Counted from the stretch's first letter, positions 1 to 21,186 are shown. The stretch is 64,000 nt of DNA from Adineta ricciae (GCA_905250025.1 CAJNOJ010000013.1:558001-622000), one strand, 5' to 3'. Notes: generated by a model not told the origin, from the sequence alone. Program-made: numbers and translations.

Positions 1-22
1 TTATTCTGAACTTTTACTTTAG

Positions 23-3000
23 CAATACGAGCTCGAACAACAGTCGAATTAATCAAACGAGAAAACTGTCCACTTGGCCTAACGATATCCGGTGGAAGTG
101 ACAAAGATGGCAAACCACGCGTTGCTCAATTGAAGCCAGGCTCCGTCGCACAGAAAGCAGACATTTTAGAAATTGGTGATGTTGTCCTCAGTGTCAATAA
201 TATCAAAACAGCTGGCCTCAAACACGAACAAGTTATCGATTTAATTAAGCAAACGGGCGATCAACTGACATTAGATATCGAATATGATCTACCTAAATGG
301 CGTATGTATAATCACCAATTTGGATTTCTCTCTCTTTTTTTTTCTTGCCGAGTCTTTATTCGAATCTAATTATATATATGTGTATATGTAGCTATACATG
401 CAATTAATACAGTACATACAAAAACGATTCAAATACAATTGGAAAAAGAAGGACAAAGTTATGGTTTTATTTTACGTGGTGGAGCTTCGGATGACAAGGT
501 TAAAACAAGACCACTTATTATTACAAAGATACGTCCGCAAGGACCAGCTGATAAGTACGAATTTAATATTTAACAAATAGATGAGATTGCTTTTTTTTTC
601 TTTCGTCATTCAGAGAAGGTACAATTAAGATTGGCGATCGAATCCTAGCAATCAATGGAATTAGTGTCGGAGGAGCAACCTTACAAGATGCATACAATTT
701 GATGAGACAATGTCGAGGAACGACGTTATTTTTGATTGAATACGATGTTGCTGTTGTTGGTAAGATATAATTAACGTTTTGATTGATAATTATCGTGCAT
801 TTATCTATCAAATGTAGAAAGTGTTAAGCATGCGACAGGATCGTTATTAATTGAAATTGAAAAGTCTCCTGGTTCAACGATTGGAATCAGTCTAACACAA
901 AAATGGACACGAAGTAATCGTTCGCTGATCGTTATTGATCAAATAAAACCAGCCAGTATTGCTGATCGGTAAGTTTTCATTTCTCCAACACAACCGAGAA
1001 AAGACTATTTGCTCGATCTAATACAGTTGTGGAGCTTTGCATTGTGGTGATCAAATCAATGCTATCGATCAGAAATCGTTCGATGGAATGTCTTTGTCCG
1101 AAGCAAATTCGATCCTTCGTTCTTGTACAGGTGATTTCTGTCGAATTGAAGTCACACCGTCGAATATTATCCTTGAACAAGTCAATGATATACAAATCAA
1201 TTCGCCTGTTGGTCGATCGTTTCTGAATGAAAATTCTCGTCAAGCTTTCTATCGAACACCCTCAGGCAATCCCCTATCATCATCGACATCCAACTCGAAT
1301 TGGTCAATGAGAAATAGTTATCAGAATCTTCCGAGAAAATCAATGACGAAGACACGTCATAATTCCATGAGTAAGTTTAACGAATTACTACATACAATTT
1401 TCTCCGTCGTACCTCATTTAATAAGCAAATATTGAACTTTGATGTCAATATTGGTAAACTTTAACAAAATACCTCGTCTCATCCATCTATAGGTCTCAGA
1501 TCATTGGATAGATTGTCTACTTCTACTTCTACAAACAACAAAACTTCTCCATCAGTAATGAAAATGTATAATCTTCGTGAGTTAGGTAAATTGCTCAAAA
1601 GAGATTCTACTTGATCCACCATAATACGCTCAAATATACTTATTTTTGGAATGTTTCTTCTGCTCTCGCGACTGCATATCCGTATGCCATGTACATCTCA
1701 TGTTTTGCTCAGCTTTGAAACGGATAATCTTGTCCTCTTTTTGTGACATGATCATGCATTTTACCTGCTTACAGCCATTATGGTTCTGTCTGGTTTTTTT
1801 TTAAATTCATTCATTCATAATCATTATCTTCACTTGGCTATTTTTTTAACAAGAAAAAAAAAAGAAATGAACGATACGTAATGGTACACATTGAGTCGTT
1901 GTTTTTCTGAATAGGTTCATTGAATTCATGTTATCAGACAGTATTAAGCAATCAAATGTGCCATACAGAAGTAATGGAATGTGTCCTTAAACTTGATTCA
2001 TCGTCGCAAAATGGAAATAGTTCGGATGGTGAAACCGTAGGCAATTTTGGTTTTACACTTCAAGGTGCTTCATTTGCATCGGATGTCTTAATGCAACCAC
2101 CGATTATCGGCTACTTAGAGCCTGGTGGTGTCGCTGAAAGGTAGAGAATTTATTTATAATTGAATGTCATTTCGAAAGCATTAATTGCTTAGATCGAGTA
2201 TACTCCAACCAGGAGATCGTGTTGTAGCTATCAATGGTCAGCAGTTAGAAGGCATGACGTTGGAAGATGCTCGATCGATTATTAAAGAATCAAATAATCA
2301 GATATTTCTGGAAATTGAATTCGATGTTGTTGGTAAATATTCGGGTTTTTTTTAAATCGAGTTCTTTCTATTGTGCTTTTTTTGTGTTCAGATTCGGTCA
2401 TGCTCTCGTCGGGTACATGTCAAGTAAAAATTTTACGAAAAAATCTCGATCTTGGTCTTTCGGTGACTTGTACGAAGGAGATTTTCTTTTCTTTTTCTGT
2501 ATTGTCAATTGATTTCTTTTAGATTCTCGTTCAACACGAACGGATGAAGTTCCATTGATCAGTGATGTTAAACGGGGTAGTATTGCTTATCGTTGTGGAA
2601 TGATTCAACCAGGAGATCGTTTGTTATCCATCGATTCGCATTCATTGCGTGGAAAAAGTCTAAATGAAATAGTTACATTACTGAAAAATTGCGATGATAT
2701 CGTGCGATTGAAAATAAAGAAAGATGACATTTATGCGGAAGATAATCTTTCCGAAAATGTCGTCGTTTACAAAGTGCAATTACATCGACAAGGGTAAAAT
2801 CGAATATAGAAGAAAACCAGAGCTAAATCGAAACGTATCGTTCTGTTTTCTTCTTTCTCTACAGTGGACCACTTGGTTTAACAATTTCCGGTAGTGAAGA
2901 TGTTTTTGAGCCAATCGTCGTCTCAGATTTATGTGAGGGCGGCTTAGCAGATAAGTAAGTAATGATAACCTGACATTGTCCTTGAAAATACGATTTATCA

Positions 3001-4288
3001 TCTTTAGAACAAACGCTATTCATATTGGTGATCGAATTCTAGCGATCAACGATGTTACTCTACGTGGTAAAGGTCTCAACGAAGCGATCAAATTGCTACA
3101 AGCAAGCAGTGATGAGATAACTTTGAAAATTTCTCGAATAATCAATCCTCAACAAAGTAAACGAAACAAATCTATTGTTCTATGAATTCATACGATTGTT
3201 TTCTCTGCAATAGAATTGTCTCGTTCATTTCATCATCCAGACGATTATACTCCATCTGTTGATTCTGCCATGGAATCATGGGACAGTTCGAACACAGATC
3301 ATCGTTTTAGCGATAATAGTGAAGCAACAAAAGAAATTATTGTTAATGATCATCAACAATACTCCAACTATCAAGATCCGTCATCAATAGTTCACGTATC
3401 CCGAAGTAAATATCGAATGATTCACTCGCGTACATATCTCGATCGTGTTGTTTTTTCTTTCTCTAGGTGATTTTGTTCTCAAACCTCATCAAACACATTC
3501 AGTACCGATAACTATACATTCAAATCGTTCAATCAGTATGGTTACACCAACAGCAGGTTTTCGAACACCACCAACGAACGGTCGTCCACTTGAAGCTATT
3601 CGTCACTCCGACAGTGGCGATAGTATACACGGTGCTGATGTTCAGTTTTCATCTGTACTTAATGATAAACCATCAAGAACGAATGGGAACTTTTATGATA
3701 CAAAATATGATAATTGTTCATCGTCAGCCAGTCGACCCAAATACGACACGGTTACCTTAGTACTTACTCGTGATAAACGCGTACTAGATTTTGGATTTTC
3801 GATTTCGGATCGACTCTATGGTACAGGTGTGTATGTGAATAAGATACGCCCAAATGGTCCAGCAGAATTAGAAGGAACATTGATGCCATGTATGAGAATT
3901 TATAAAGTACGTTCAAAATAAGTTCACATCGAATGCCTATTCACGCCACGTGTTCTTTTTCTAGGTAAATAATATAGATGTAACACGTATGGAATGCAAT
4001 CAAGTTGTACCTCTACTATCGACATCACCCGATCAATTGGTCTTAATTGTTGGAAGACGGCCAGCTCCAATGTTTGACGAAACAGACGAATTCTTCGATA
4101 TTGATCAAGATGGAGATGAACACCAAACACCTGTCGTTAATGATAATTCATTATGGAATATGTCAATGAATTCAACCATTCATGAAAATAGCAACAACAA
4201 CAATAATGCCACAGCTACCAATTCTCTCAGTACAACCAATGCTAATGCATATTCTCTAATATCTTCTACAAAGAAAAGTGCTGTATGA
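23..4288 (+). CDS. GRIP1: GRIP-type seven-PDZ scaffold protein (5' end outside window)
   Basis: Glutamate-receptor-interacting-protein family scaffold, which binds C-termini of receptors and other membrane proteins and links them to trafficking machinery. About fifteen exons are readable; the first visible one starts after an acceptor at 21-22, so the true start lies upstream. Seven PDZ domains follow in the GRIP order: PDZ1 about 50-290 ([18 protein letters not shown]), PDZ2 410-760 ([12 protein letters not shown]), PDZ3 820-1170, PDZ4 1960-2330, PDZ5 2390-2750, PDZ6 2760-3150 ([22 protein letters not shown]), PDZ7 3740-4065 after a long Ser/Thr-rich linker. The 3+3+1 arrangement and domain-by-domain resemblance to vertebrate GRIP1/2 make the family assignment firm; I cannot say whether GRIP1 or GRIP2 is closer. 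Example splice: donor after GADK at 553 rejoins EGTIKIGDR at 613. The C-terminus is an Asn/Thr-rich tail ending SSTKKSAV. Coordinates include introns. Confidence 0.9.
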
Positions 4289-4797
4289 AAACCGAAAGAG
4301 TTTTAAGCGTGTTCATCTAGTCAAATCAGGCATCCGTATTCACTCATATAAATATATCTATCTTTATTCTCATTTGTACAGGTTTTTTTTTCTCTTTCTC
4401 TTTGTGAAAAGACATTCGGTATGAAAAAACGTATTTGTTTTCTTTCTGTTTTGTCTATTGGCATATGCGTACATAGAACTGTATTACATTCATTTGAGAT
4501 TTTTTTTTTTGATAAAGACGTAATAAAATAATCAATCGTGTTCCGATTAATACTGATAGGTATAATCAAAGTTGCGCTATCATAATGATTTATTTGTATT
4601 TATCGACAGAATTGGAATAATAAATGAGAAAGTATTGGATAATCTGTTAGGGAAGTTTCTTACTTATTCGGTGATTAATAAGAAAATCTAGTTTTATCTC
4701 GAACGACGATTAATTTCATGAAAAGTAATAAAAGGAAGTAGCTAAAAACGATGTACATTCATGCTGATTACTGATGAAACATTCGTTGCTGTTGAAT
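4289..4797. other. Convergent intergenic / 3' UTR region
   Basis: Space between the 3' ends of the convergent GRIP (+) and Na+/H+ exchanger (-) genes. It holds T-rich tracts and an AATAAA at about 4522 that could serve as a GRIP polyadenylation signal. No further coding signal is seen. Confidence 0.5.
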
Positions 4798-7442
4798 CTA
4801 GAGAAAAAGGAAAGTTGATGACATTATTCTCGCTGAAACTCTTCTTCGTATCAAACCATGTCGGACTTGTCTTTGCCGTGGAATACCATTCAACCAATCT
4901 TCTGTTGAATATGTCGAGGAATCAGCAAATGGCGTTGGTTGTAAAATATGTATTGTTGCTGAATCTAATTCATCTTCAGATTCAATTTCATCTTGACTAC
5001 GAGTATATATCGTTGGCTATGTAAAGCAAATCAAATAAAATCTGCGACGAGATATTCGTTATATCTTACACGTCTGTGAGCGTGACGCATCGTTGAATAA
5101 AGCAGATCTTTCATACTATCGGATGTTTTCGGTGCTAATGATGAGTTTTCCTTTGATGGTAATATAACAACATCGTTCCCTTTAGTTATACTGAAATGAA
5201 ATCATGAATGAGTATGAATTACAAAACAAGATAAAACAACAAACATGACAGGTACAATGCTCGCTTTTCGAGTATTTGCCGGATTGACAACAGCAAGTAA
5301 TGCTTGGGATGATTCACCAGGTGTGACTGCTGTATTAGTCGTCGCTGCAATCAATTTATTGACAGGATGTTCTTCGTGTAACTTGATAGCTGTCTGCAAG
5401 TCAATATTACGAAATGTTTGCCATAGACGTAGATCTAATTTCTCTTGTGGTTGTTCACGTAATAACCATTTCTTCATATAATTATGATCAAATTTATTGT
5501 ATCTAAAGAAGGATTGTAATGTGTACGTATAGTTCAACAGTTTATTGTACTGACTTATTACGTAACGAATTCGCACCATTAATACCGGCGATATCTTCGA
5601 GACAAGTCATAATATGATCCATCATCTGATTGAAAACAAAGAAAAAGTAGCAAGGTGACTTTTTTCGAGATAAACCTTACGCGGTTTGTTAGGGTTGCAC
5701 TCATAGTTGGCTCTTCCATTTGCTTACGTCGGACATTCAGCAACTCCACTAGAGGACCTAGTGTTGTACCCTAGATGAAGAATTGAAAGAAGTGAAATCA
5801 TATTCCGGACGCCTTACTTGAACAAAAACAGTGAATAGAATAACAACTGTTGCTGCAGTGATAAATTCTTTCTTTCTTGGAACTAAATTTTCATTTAAAA
5901 CTAATGCCAGAGCAAAAGCTAATGCACCTCTAAGACCACCATACGACATAATTAACATATCAATCCGAGTTAATTCCAGTAGGCGACGAATATTAGCAAG
6001 ATTAGCAAATAACGCTACACCTATATATTAATTTCAAATTATTTTATCTTGAAAAGAAAGTCATCTTTGGTACATACCGATTGCCCGATATATAAGGCAC
6101 GAGAGAAGTGTAACTATAACAAAGCCAGTGTTCCATGTTTGTTGTTCGGAGACTGTCGTTAAGCCCAAAAACATGAATATAATCGTTTCCATTATGCTCG
6201 ATGCCATTTTTAATACATATTCAATAGTTGCCATCGATTTCTTTGTTATATTGTATTCTACATATTGCTTCATCATCTAGTCGAGTCAATCGAATAACTT
6301 TATCTCGTTCAATGCAAAGAGCAAAGAATCACTTACCATTCCACAGATTGTGATACTACAGAATGAAAACAAACCAGATACGTCATGCATTGACTTTGTA
6401 AACAAACTTACGATAAGATTCCAGATAGGCCGAACATATCCGCAGTGAGATATGCAATATATGCATACATGAATACGATCAATGGTTCGAGTACTGGTGT
6501 TCTTTCGGTAAATTTCGTCATGAAAACAGCCATGAAACCAAATACAATGCCAATTAAGATTCCACCGATGGTAACGACAAAAAATGATACGAAACCAAGT
6601 AAGAAATCTTGGGCGACGAGATTTTCTTGACCAATCTGGAGGAAACTTTCAAACATACGATAGAGTACCTTGAAAAGAAGATATTCATCAATGTTTCCTC
6701 GACAAATCTTCGACTCACAATCGAGACCGCATCATTGAGGAGAGATTCGCCAAAAACAACAATGTACAGCGTGTCATTCACACGAATCTCTACGAATGTG
6801 GCCAGGACGGCTATTGGGTCGACTGCTGTAATAAATGAGGCAAAGAGAAAACATTCGAGTAACGAGAATGTTGTAGAACCGAGAAGAGCCGTTTTCCCAA
6901 ATGCCCATATTGTCAAGCCGATGCACATCGTATTAAATAATTTATTAAGCACGGCTAAGAGAAGTATAGTGCCAAGATTATCGAAGAAGGCTCGTTTTGG
7001 TAGGAAATAGCCTGTTTCGAGCACGATGGGTGGTAGAAGAAATAGGAAGAAAACATCATTGTTCAAAACATAAATACGTTTCTCTTCGTCCAGATGCGTT
7101 ACGTAAAGAAGAACACCAACAATAATACCCAGAATAATGAGAAGACAATTTTCGGGAAATTTTTTTGTTAAACGGTGTGATAAATGAAATACTAATGAAC
7201 AATTATATGAATGAAAAGAACAAACAAACAAGTTATTCAATTGTACTCATACCGATCTTAGCCAGAAGACCAAGTAAAATCCACAGGCATATACCGAATA
7301 CGTTTGAAACATGATCGAATATCACTGTTACAACTGGAAAATGTGGACGAGTATTTGTAGTATTCGATGAAGTAGATGAAGATGATGTGTCAACAAAAGC
7401 TACATATGTTATCGATAAAACGAGAGATAGAAGATCTTTCAT
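4798..7442 (-). CDS. Sodium/hydrogen exchanger, SLC9A (NHE1/2/3/5) type
   Basis: Electroneutral Na+/H+ antiporter of the plasma membrane for pH and sodium balance. The start at 7442 gives a hydrophobic leader (MKDLLSLVLSITYVAF), then a Ser/Thr-rich stretch and TM1 (FGICLWILLGLLAKI). Exon 2 carries the FLLPPIVLETGYF and FASFITAVDPIAVLA segments and the family signature FVEIRVNDTLYIVVFGESLLNDAVS with the transport Asp. Later exons give VLYRMFESFLQIG, the ETIIFMFLGLTTV helix and SYGGLRGALAFALAL. The regulatory tail includes IDLQTAIKLHEE and AATTNTAVTPGESS, then an exon at about 5069-5190 (ITKGNDVVILPSKE, ending MRHAHRR) and a last exon 5015-4798 starting PTIYTRSQDE and ending in TAG. Phase is kept at the junctions I checked. 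The sequence fits the NHE1/2/3/5 group rather than organellar NHE6-9; the exact paralogue is unclear. Confidence 0.9.
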
Positions 7443-7895
7443 CTCGAGAATGTACGTGATCGAAGTTCGTTGCGATCAAAACTTGTCGAATGTAAGCGAA
7501 AAGTACATATTCTCACCTTTTTTCTCTCTTTTTTTAAGACAGTGAAAAAGTGTTGTAAAACAGATAATTATTTTCACATCAAATAGAATCATTAGTGGGA
7601 GAATAAGTCTAATGTCGAAAATGTGTATGAATACGATCGAATGACTGTAAACAAAACAAGAAAAAGTATTGATATTCTACTTTTGATTAATGATACGAAC
7701 AGAAAACAGGGAAGTTTCTGATTTGGTTGAATCGAATATTTCGTTTCAAGCACATGCGTGACATCTGTAGAAGTGTTGACATATCAACGGAAAGGAAAAG
7801 AAAGCCAGTCATAGTATAGTGTGACATGATTCATATGTATAAAAACGTCGAAACATTTGTGAATGAGTTAGTTTGTTGTGATAACGAAATAAGAA
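7443..7895. promoter_or_regulatory. Divergent promoter region between NHE and GSAP
   Basis: These 450 bases separate the start codons of two divergently transcribed genes, so both promoters should lie here. The sequence is AT-rich, with a TATAAAAA-like string near 7838 about 55 bases before the GSAP start. No motif can be assigned with confidence. Confidence 0.35.
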
Positions 7896-10800
7896 ATGGC
7901 TCTCATTGCGACAAAACAAATCGAACAATGTAAATTCTTCGAAAATCTATTAATGTTTATATGAAACTAAGTTTGTTTTCTGTTTATAAAGCTGTCCTAC
8001 TGAATGATGTGGACAATTTGTCAGTATTGGGTTTAGAACAAGGCTGCATTTTACTTTTTTCTGCAATTAGTAAAAGTCTTTCGAAAGTAATTCACTTCTT
8101 TGTCGTGAAATTTTGTTTTTAATTAATATGTCAATGATTAGAATTCAACGACACCTCGAGCTGTCATTGGCGGTGTTCAGTTGAGCGATGGCGATCAGAA
8201 GGTACCTTGTCATGTGATTTGATCAAGGGAATGTATTGACTATTTTTCACTATTCTCAAGATTTATTATCGTCATTCATCAGTGGCCAAAATTACACATG
8301 CCAGTTTGAATTCAGCACGAACATTGTGCTGTAAGTTGAACTATTTCATCAATATTCTAGTTCATCTCTACCATTACTAATAAAATCATTAGGCTTTGTA
8401 ACACGTACAGGTCAGCATTTGCTCGATTGCTGAAATCTTGATAGAAATGCACTTTGCTACACATCATGATTATTGTCTTATATTATAGAATCATCAAACT
8501 ATGATGTATTTGTTGCTGAGATTGGCTTACTCAACTCCAGTCGATTATTTTCATTGAAATTTTCAAGTCAAAGTTCGATACGAGCATATTTAGCTCCTCA
8601 TGATACTATTCTAATTCTCTATCGCGATAGTATGTTATCAATTGACTAGAGAATTTCAATTGTGTACTCTTTCATCGTATTTCAGCTGTCACACTCTTCC
8701 GAATGCCTAACGGTGGAGGCACTTCTGTAGTAAGACTTTTGCCCCTTTGTCCTAAAAATATCCTCGAATGATTGAAATAGGACAAATCCATTGCTGTGGA
8801 CAAAGAAGCACAGATAAATGAATGTGTATACTATCAATGGGATACACTTCAACAGCGTTTACATATCATTCAAAAACGTATAGTGTCTTCGACAAAAATT
8901 ATTCCACCAAATGGTTATGATTCGTTGATATACGTAGCTTATACTATCAACGCTAAAGGAAAATTCGATATTGTTGTAAGTCCCATTTTTATAAGAGGGA
9001 TCTTTGAACTTTATATCTTTGTAGATGAAAGTTCATTTCGATTTGAAACTACCGAGTAAGTCTTCGCGAAATCTCATGTTTTTTTATAATGATTTATTTG
9101 TAATTTAGCACTGGCAACAAGTCAATTTAGTTTCGAAATTATTTCCAACGATTCCAGTCTATTTCTCTGTTGCCAAGGAATGATGAAAGTAATTGTTCTG
9201 AAATGTGACATTTCGCATATCGATTTGTTTTCTTTCTGTAAACTAGGAAGACACTAATAAAGTGGAATATGCAATTGTTTCCCTTGGCCATGGTAAGTTC
9301 AACTTTTCAAAACATATTTCCAAAATGAAATTCTTCTTTTTAAGGCCGTAGTCTCTACATTTCAAAAATATTAAGCCACGAGAGTGGGGAAATCTTTCAA
9401 TCGCGTAGAATACATTTTGGTCTAATTGGTAAGCACTCAACTTTAGAGCGTTTTCTTGCATCTTGGTAGCGACATGGTGCTTTTTACAGAGGGTGATTAT
9501 GTTTTCGCTGTGCTACGTGGTGAATTTGTTCATTTATTAAATTTTAACATACGGATGAATTTTACCAATCATCTATTTTTTCCACACAATGGAACTACTT
9601 TACCATATGATACAAAGTACACTACCCAACGTGGTCTTGTCAATCGAACGTACACTCTTCTCTACGAAAAGAGGAATCTTTTTACGTACAATATTGAAGT
9701 GAATACTGCGGAATTGATGAAAATTATATCACCGATCAATATTGAATCCACTATTGCGTATGCATTAGTAGCATCGAAGGATGTCAATATGCCAGCACAA
9801 ATATTGGAAAAAATTCTATTTCAAATGTACAATGATTTAAATACAAAGACATATTTGAAAGAAATACTAACAGGTAGATAGGAAGATTTGCGAATTACTC
9901 CTTTCATCGAATGTTTTTTTTTTCAGGCTTAATTTTCATGCGTCTTTCTAAACGTATTCATCATGATAAATACGTCTTAGTTTTTCCTGCGACGATGGTC
10001 AATCCACGACAAATGACCTATACGGGTGTAAGCATACAGGATTTACTCGAATTATGAAAATGAAATCAGATAATTTTAGATATCCATCGAACCAGTCATT
10101 CATCATCGGGATCATGGACCTGAACCTAGTGGAACGAACAATATCGATAAAGAATACTATGATAAACTCCGATCATCGTTTGATTCATCTCGTCGATTCC
10201 GTCACAAAGCGCCGTGTGCACATCCGATAGTGAGTAAATCGGATAGCACTGATTTTGGCAATGATGCTATCGATGATTCCGGTACAAGTCGTCGTGCATC
10301 AACAGGAGCACTTACGTCACCAACATTTTCGCCAGGTGGACAGCTGTCATCACGATTCTCCTTTTTCGATCGACAACGGTAGGAAAGACTTTTGTCTCAG
10401 CGACGCTCTTTTCAAATCAAAACAAATTCTCTTCTAGAAAGCAATCAACAACTTCAATTAATTCGAACACAAACGATAATCCGAAGGCAGTACTATTGTT
10501 AGATACCAAGAACGAAAATGTAAGTATGACATTTTCGCGAACTAAATCAAATGATTTCATTCGTTTTTTAAGGTGTTTAACAATATCTCATATGAATTAC
10601 AACGCTTACATCCAAGTTGGGACCAAGGCCGTATAAAAGAATTAGCTTATGAATATGTACAAGCAACGGTAAGAATCACTCTAACATTTCGTCCAACTAT
10701 TTCGATGTTAAATTTTAGCAAAGTCAATGCAATCGTCTTATCGATCTATTCACCCAATTAGCAGGATACAAAAGTGCACAATTATTGGTTGACGATGACC

Positions 10801-11455
10801 ATCCGTACAAAAATATTCCTTGAAATTTTGTTTACATTGTATCTTATAATGTAGATCAGCGTCAGAAAAATACAAATCTTTACTTGTCATCATTGAAAAA
10901 CTATACATAGCAGTGGTTGAATTGGGATTTTCGCCGACAGATGGTAAATATGACACTATCGTTGACCTTAATGAAGTTTTCTTTACTTTATTGTGAATAG
11001 AACTTCAACGAACTCTACTGGAAATATCGTTTCGAGTCATGCCATTCGATCGATTCGTCATGGCTATTGATCAGAACATTCTGACATTGACAGAAGAATT
11101 TGTGAAACGTGTCATTCTCGGTAGAAGAACACCACGAACTTCTCTTGAAAATTCTTCAATATTTGCGTTTAGAATTAGACAACGATCAGAAATCTTACAC
11201 AATCAAAGAACAACTAATTCTTATGTTACCAAACAAGAACTCGGTAAGAGATTTCCTGTCTGTAAAGTTCACAAAGCAAAACGGATATCCCTTTTGATTA
11301 ATGTACATCGGCATATATATCTAATAATCAATAGTATTAAATAGATAGCAGAAAAACTTGTGTGTGAACAAGTCGTAATTCATCTGAGCGTTGTTCTACG
11401 AGAATGCGTAGTAATAATATTCGAAGAATTTATTAAAAAGATGTTTCCGACATAG
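7896..11455 (+). CDS. GSAP: Gamma-secretase-activating protein (GSAP/PION) homologue
   Basis: Homologue of vertebrate GSAP, a largely beta-propeller protein with a helical C-terminal domain, reported to bind gamma-secretase and shift APP cleavage. More than a dozen small exons were joined by phase. Supporting resemblances, in order: NDVDNLSVLGLEQG near the N-terminus; YYQWDTLQQRLHII (human WAQWDMSEQRLYYI); SLGHGRSLYISK; DGDYVFAVLRGEFVHLLNF with NHLFFPHN (human FFHLLNV, HNLFLTGN); a Ser-rich insert at 10180-10400; HPSWDQGRIKELAYEYVQ; and the C-terminal MPFDRFVMAIDQNILTLTEE with LILMLPNKNS then IAEKLVCEQ (human VRLPPLIGQKICRLW). The start MALIATKQIEQ splices in phase to SVLLNDVD. The predicted C-terminus stops shortly after IAEKL at 11455, earlier than in human GSAP. 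No catalytic motif is expected. The main uncertainty is exon boundaries. Confidence 0.82.
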
Positions 11456-11677
11456 TGCATTCATACTTGAAAATAATAAGGAAGTTATGCGCAATGAGAA
11501 AAGTAACTCATACATTATTAACTACTTATGTTTTATTTATGTGCATCACAAATGATTATTTTGAAACAAAAACTCTCTGCTTTGTACCATTAACGTTCTC
11601 ACTGTCGTTGACTTTCTAGAGCAAGAAAATCTACGATCGATATGACTTTTTCAGATAAGAATAGATTCTTGTTATGA

Positions 11678-12548
11678 ATAAACACCGGAAATCGATTGAA
11701 AACGACGTCTATAAATCATATTGGTGGCACTAATGACACCAATTTATTACATTCTTACCTTTCACGGCTTATGATAAACAACTGTGTAAAACAAAAAACA
11801 AACGGTAGTGTTGATCCTAACACTCTGAATTTTATACTTTCGATCATTAAAAACTGCGAGAATTCTCGATTTTCTGCAAAAATGATTGATGAGTTAACAT
11901 TAGTAGAGTCGATGTTTTCTTTGTAGTTCCCGATTAGAAAATGACAAATATAGTTCTGTTATCCTTGAACAAGATCGTTTTATGTCTCAAAAATATGATT
12001 TTCATTCTTGATTTAGGATACACATTATCGTCTATGTTCTATGATGAAAAACGATCGTGCTAAACGAACAACTGCGCAATTGCTTGTCGCTCGAAGTTTC
12101 TCGGCAGGTAGTTCTGAAAATGGAATGACATTCGGTTTCCTAAAGGTTTTTTTTTCAATCTAGATAATAAAAACCGAAGTATAGAGACTCCATCTGAAAA
12201 CTCGATGATACATGCAGGTATGAAGAAAATCTCCTTTTGTTCAATGTAATTAAAGCTTAGTTTGAATCTTTCTCAAGTCGAGGAGATCATGAACGTGAAC
12301 AACAATCCAAATGGCGCGACGATGCAAAGTCGACTTATCAAAGAAGCGGCAGTAACCTTTTTTCGTGACTGTAACCAACGAGGTAAACCAAAGTGATTGA
12401 TTTCTCTCGAGACAGATGATAAAGACGAAGAGGAATAAGTTTTCCTAAACAAAGTCTACTCTGATGATTCTTCTAGGTATCCTGGACGCAGATGAAATGG
12501 GTCTAGTCAAAGATGGACTCATCTCTTTGGCATCCGCGGCTCCTTGAT
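11678..12548 (+). CDS. Unrecognised multi-exon coding stretch downstream of GSAP
   Basis: A chain of exons keeps one frame through three consecutive introns. Exon 12017-12107 (DTHYRLCSMMKNDRAKRTTA, then QLLVARSFSA) ends in phase 1. It joins exon 12164 (DNKNRSIETPSENSMIHA), then exon 12278 (VEEIMNVNNNPNGATMQSRL, then IKEAAVTFFRDCNQRG), then a last exon (ILDADEMGLVKDGLISLASA, AP, stop at 12548). An open frame at 11678-11926 (SVDPNTLNFILSIIKN, KMIDELTLVE) may be an upstream exon, but I could not fix its junction and no convincing start codon was found. The stretch may be a separate gene, a continuation of GSAP by alternative splicing, or a degraded gene. I do not recognise the family. Confidence 0.4.
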
Positions 12549-13378
12549 AAAAAGAAAATGAATGAGACATCATTTCCTTTGGCGACTTTGATCGACAGAC
12601 CTAGTTTTCCTTTTGCTTTTTTTCCGCAAGCAATATTTTTCTCCATCATATATCATTGGTAGATTTTTTCGATGAGACTATATGTAAAAAAAACGACCAA
12701 GAAAAAAAACATATTTGCCATTCTAATAAATCTATCCGGAGAAGTAACTCTAATTAAACCAACGCTGTCGCTGCTGCTGTTTAATGTTTTTACTGCTCAC
12801 CCTGCGTGATTAATCAGTTATATATCCTTTGTCTCGAGTCTTCAATACTGCTCACATTTCTCCTTAGCACTCGCGTGCAATATATCTTGTCTAATTGCTT
12901 CATATTGTAGCTAATATAGAACGTATGAGGAGAAGCTGAAGGTGATTTCACTTTGGTGAGAGAGAAAAACGTTCGAGAACAAAGTGGAAAAACGTGCTCT
13001 ATAGATTGAATTGAGTTGGGAAGATGAAAAAAGCAAATTATCCACAATATTAATTAACTTTGATCTTTTTGCATATTTATTAGTTGTTTATGCTTTTAAA
13101 AACTACTATTTCCGTTACAATGCACAAAGGAATCTTTTTCTGGGTAGTTTTTCTTCCTGTTCGCTTATAATAAAGTAAATGTTCATCATTTTTTTGTAGA
13201 AAAAATTCTAAGCCTGCCAACGACTAACAGGTCTAGTCATATTTGTCTGGGAGAAGTGCTTTAAAAAGAGAGAGAGAGAGAAGGAGTGAGTGAGTGAGTT
13301 AATTTATATTGTAGTAAAATATGGTTCTATTTTTCTTTTGCTATTATTTTATTATTGCTATTGTGTTTCAATAGGGGA
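12549..13378. other. Intergenic region before the AHCYL gene
   Basis: About 830 bases with T- and A-rich runs, an AATAAA-like string, and a GA/GAGT simple repeat at 13268-13298. It probably contains the 3' UTR of the preceding stretch and the first promoter of AHCYL. An acceptor-like CAATAG ends just before the first AHCYL ATG, so a 5' UTR intron is possible. No ORF here looks coding. Confidence 0.4.
13268..13298. repeat. GA / GAGT microsatellite
   Basis: A short (GA)n run followed by four tandem GAGT units, about 80 bases upstream of the first AHCYL coding exon. Confidence 0.8.
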
Positions 13379-21045
<7,667 letters not shown>

Positions 21046-21186
21046 TGGCTTCTATTCTCCTTCCGTTAAATATTCGGCAGCAATTCGATCTCTATGGCTT
21101 GTTTTTTCTTTTACTCTTTCAATAAAAAAAAAAAGTTTTATTTGTGTGTTTGTAAGGATCTTTCTATCTATCTCTCTTTCGTTCGG

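Noticed and set aside
4761-5024. Plus-strand open frame of 87 codons
   Set aside because: It lies antisense to the last NHE coding exon, whose minus-strand reading gives a sensible, in-phase tail.
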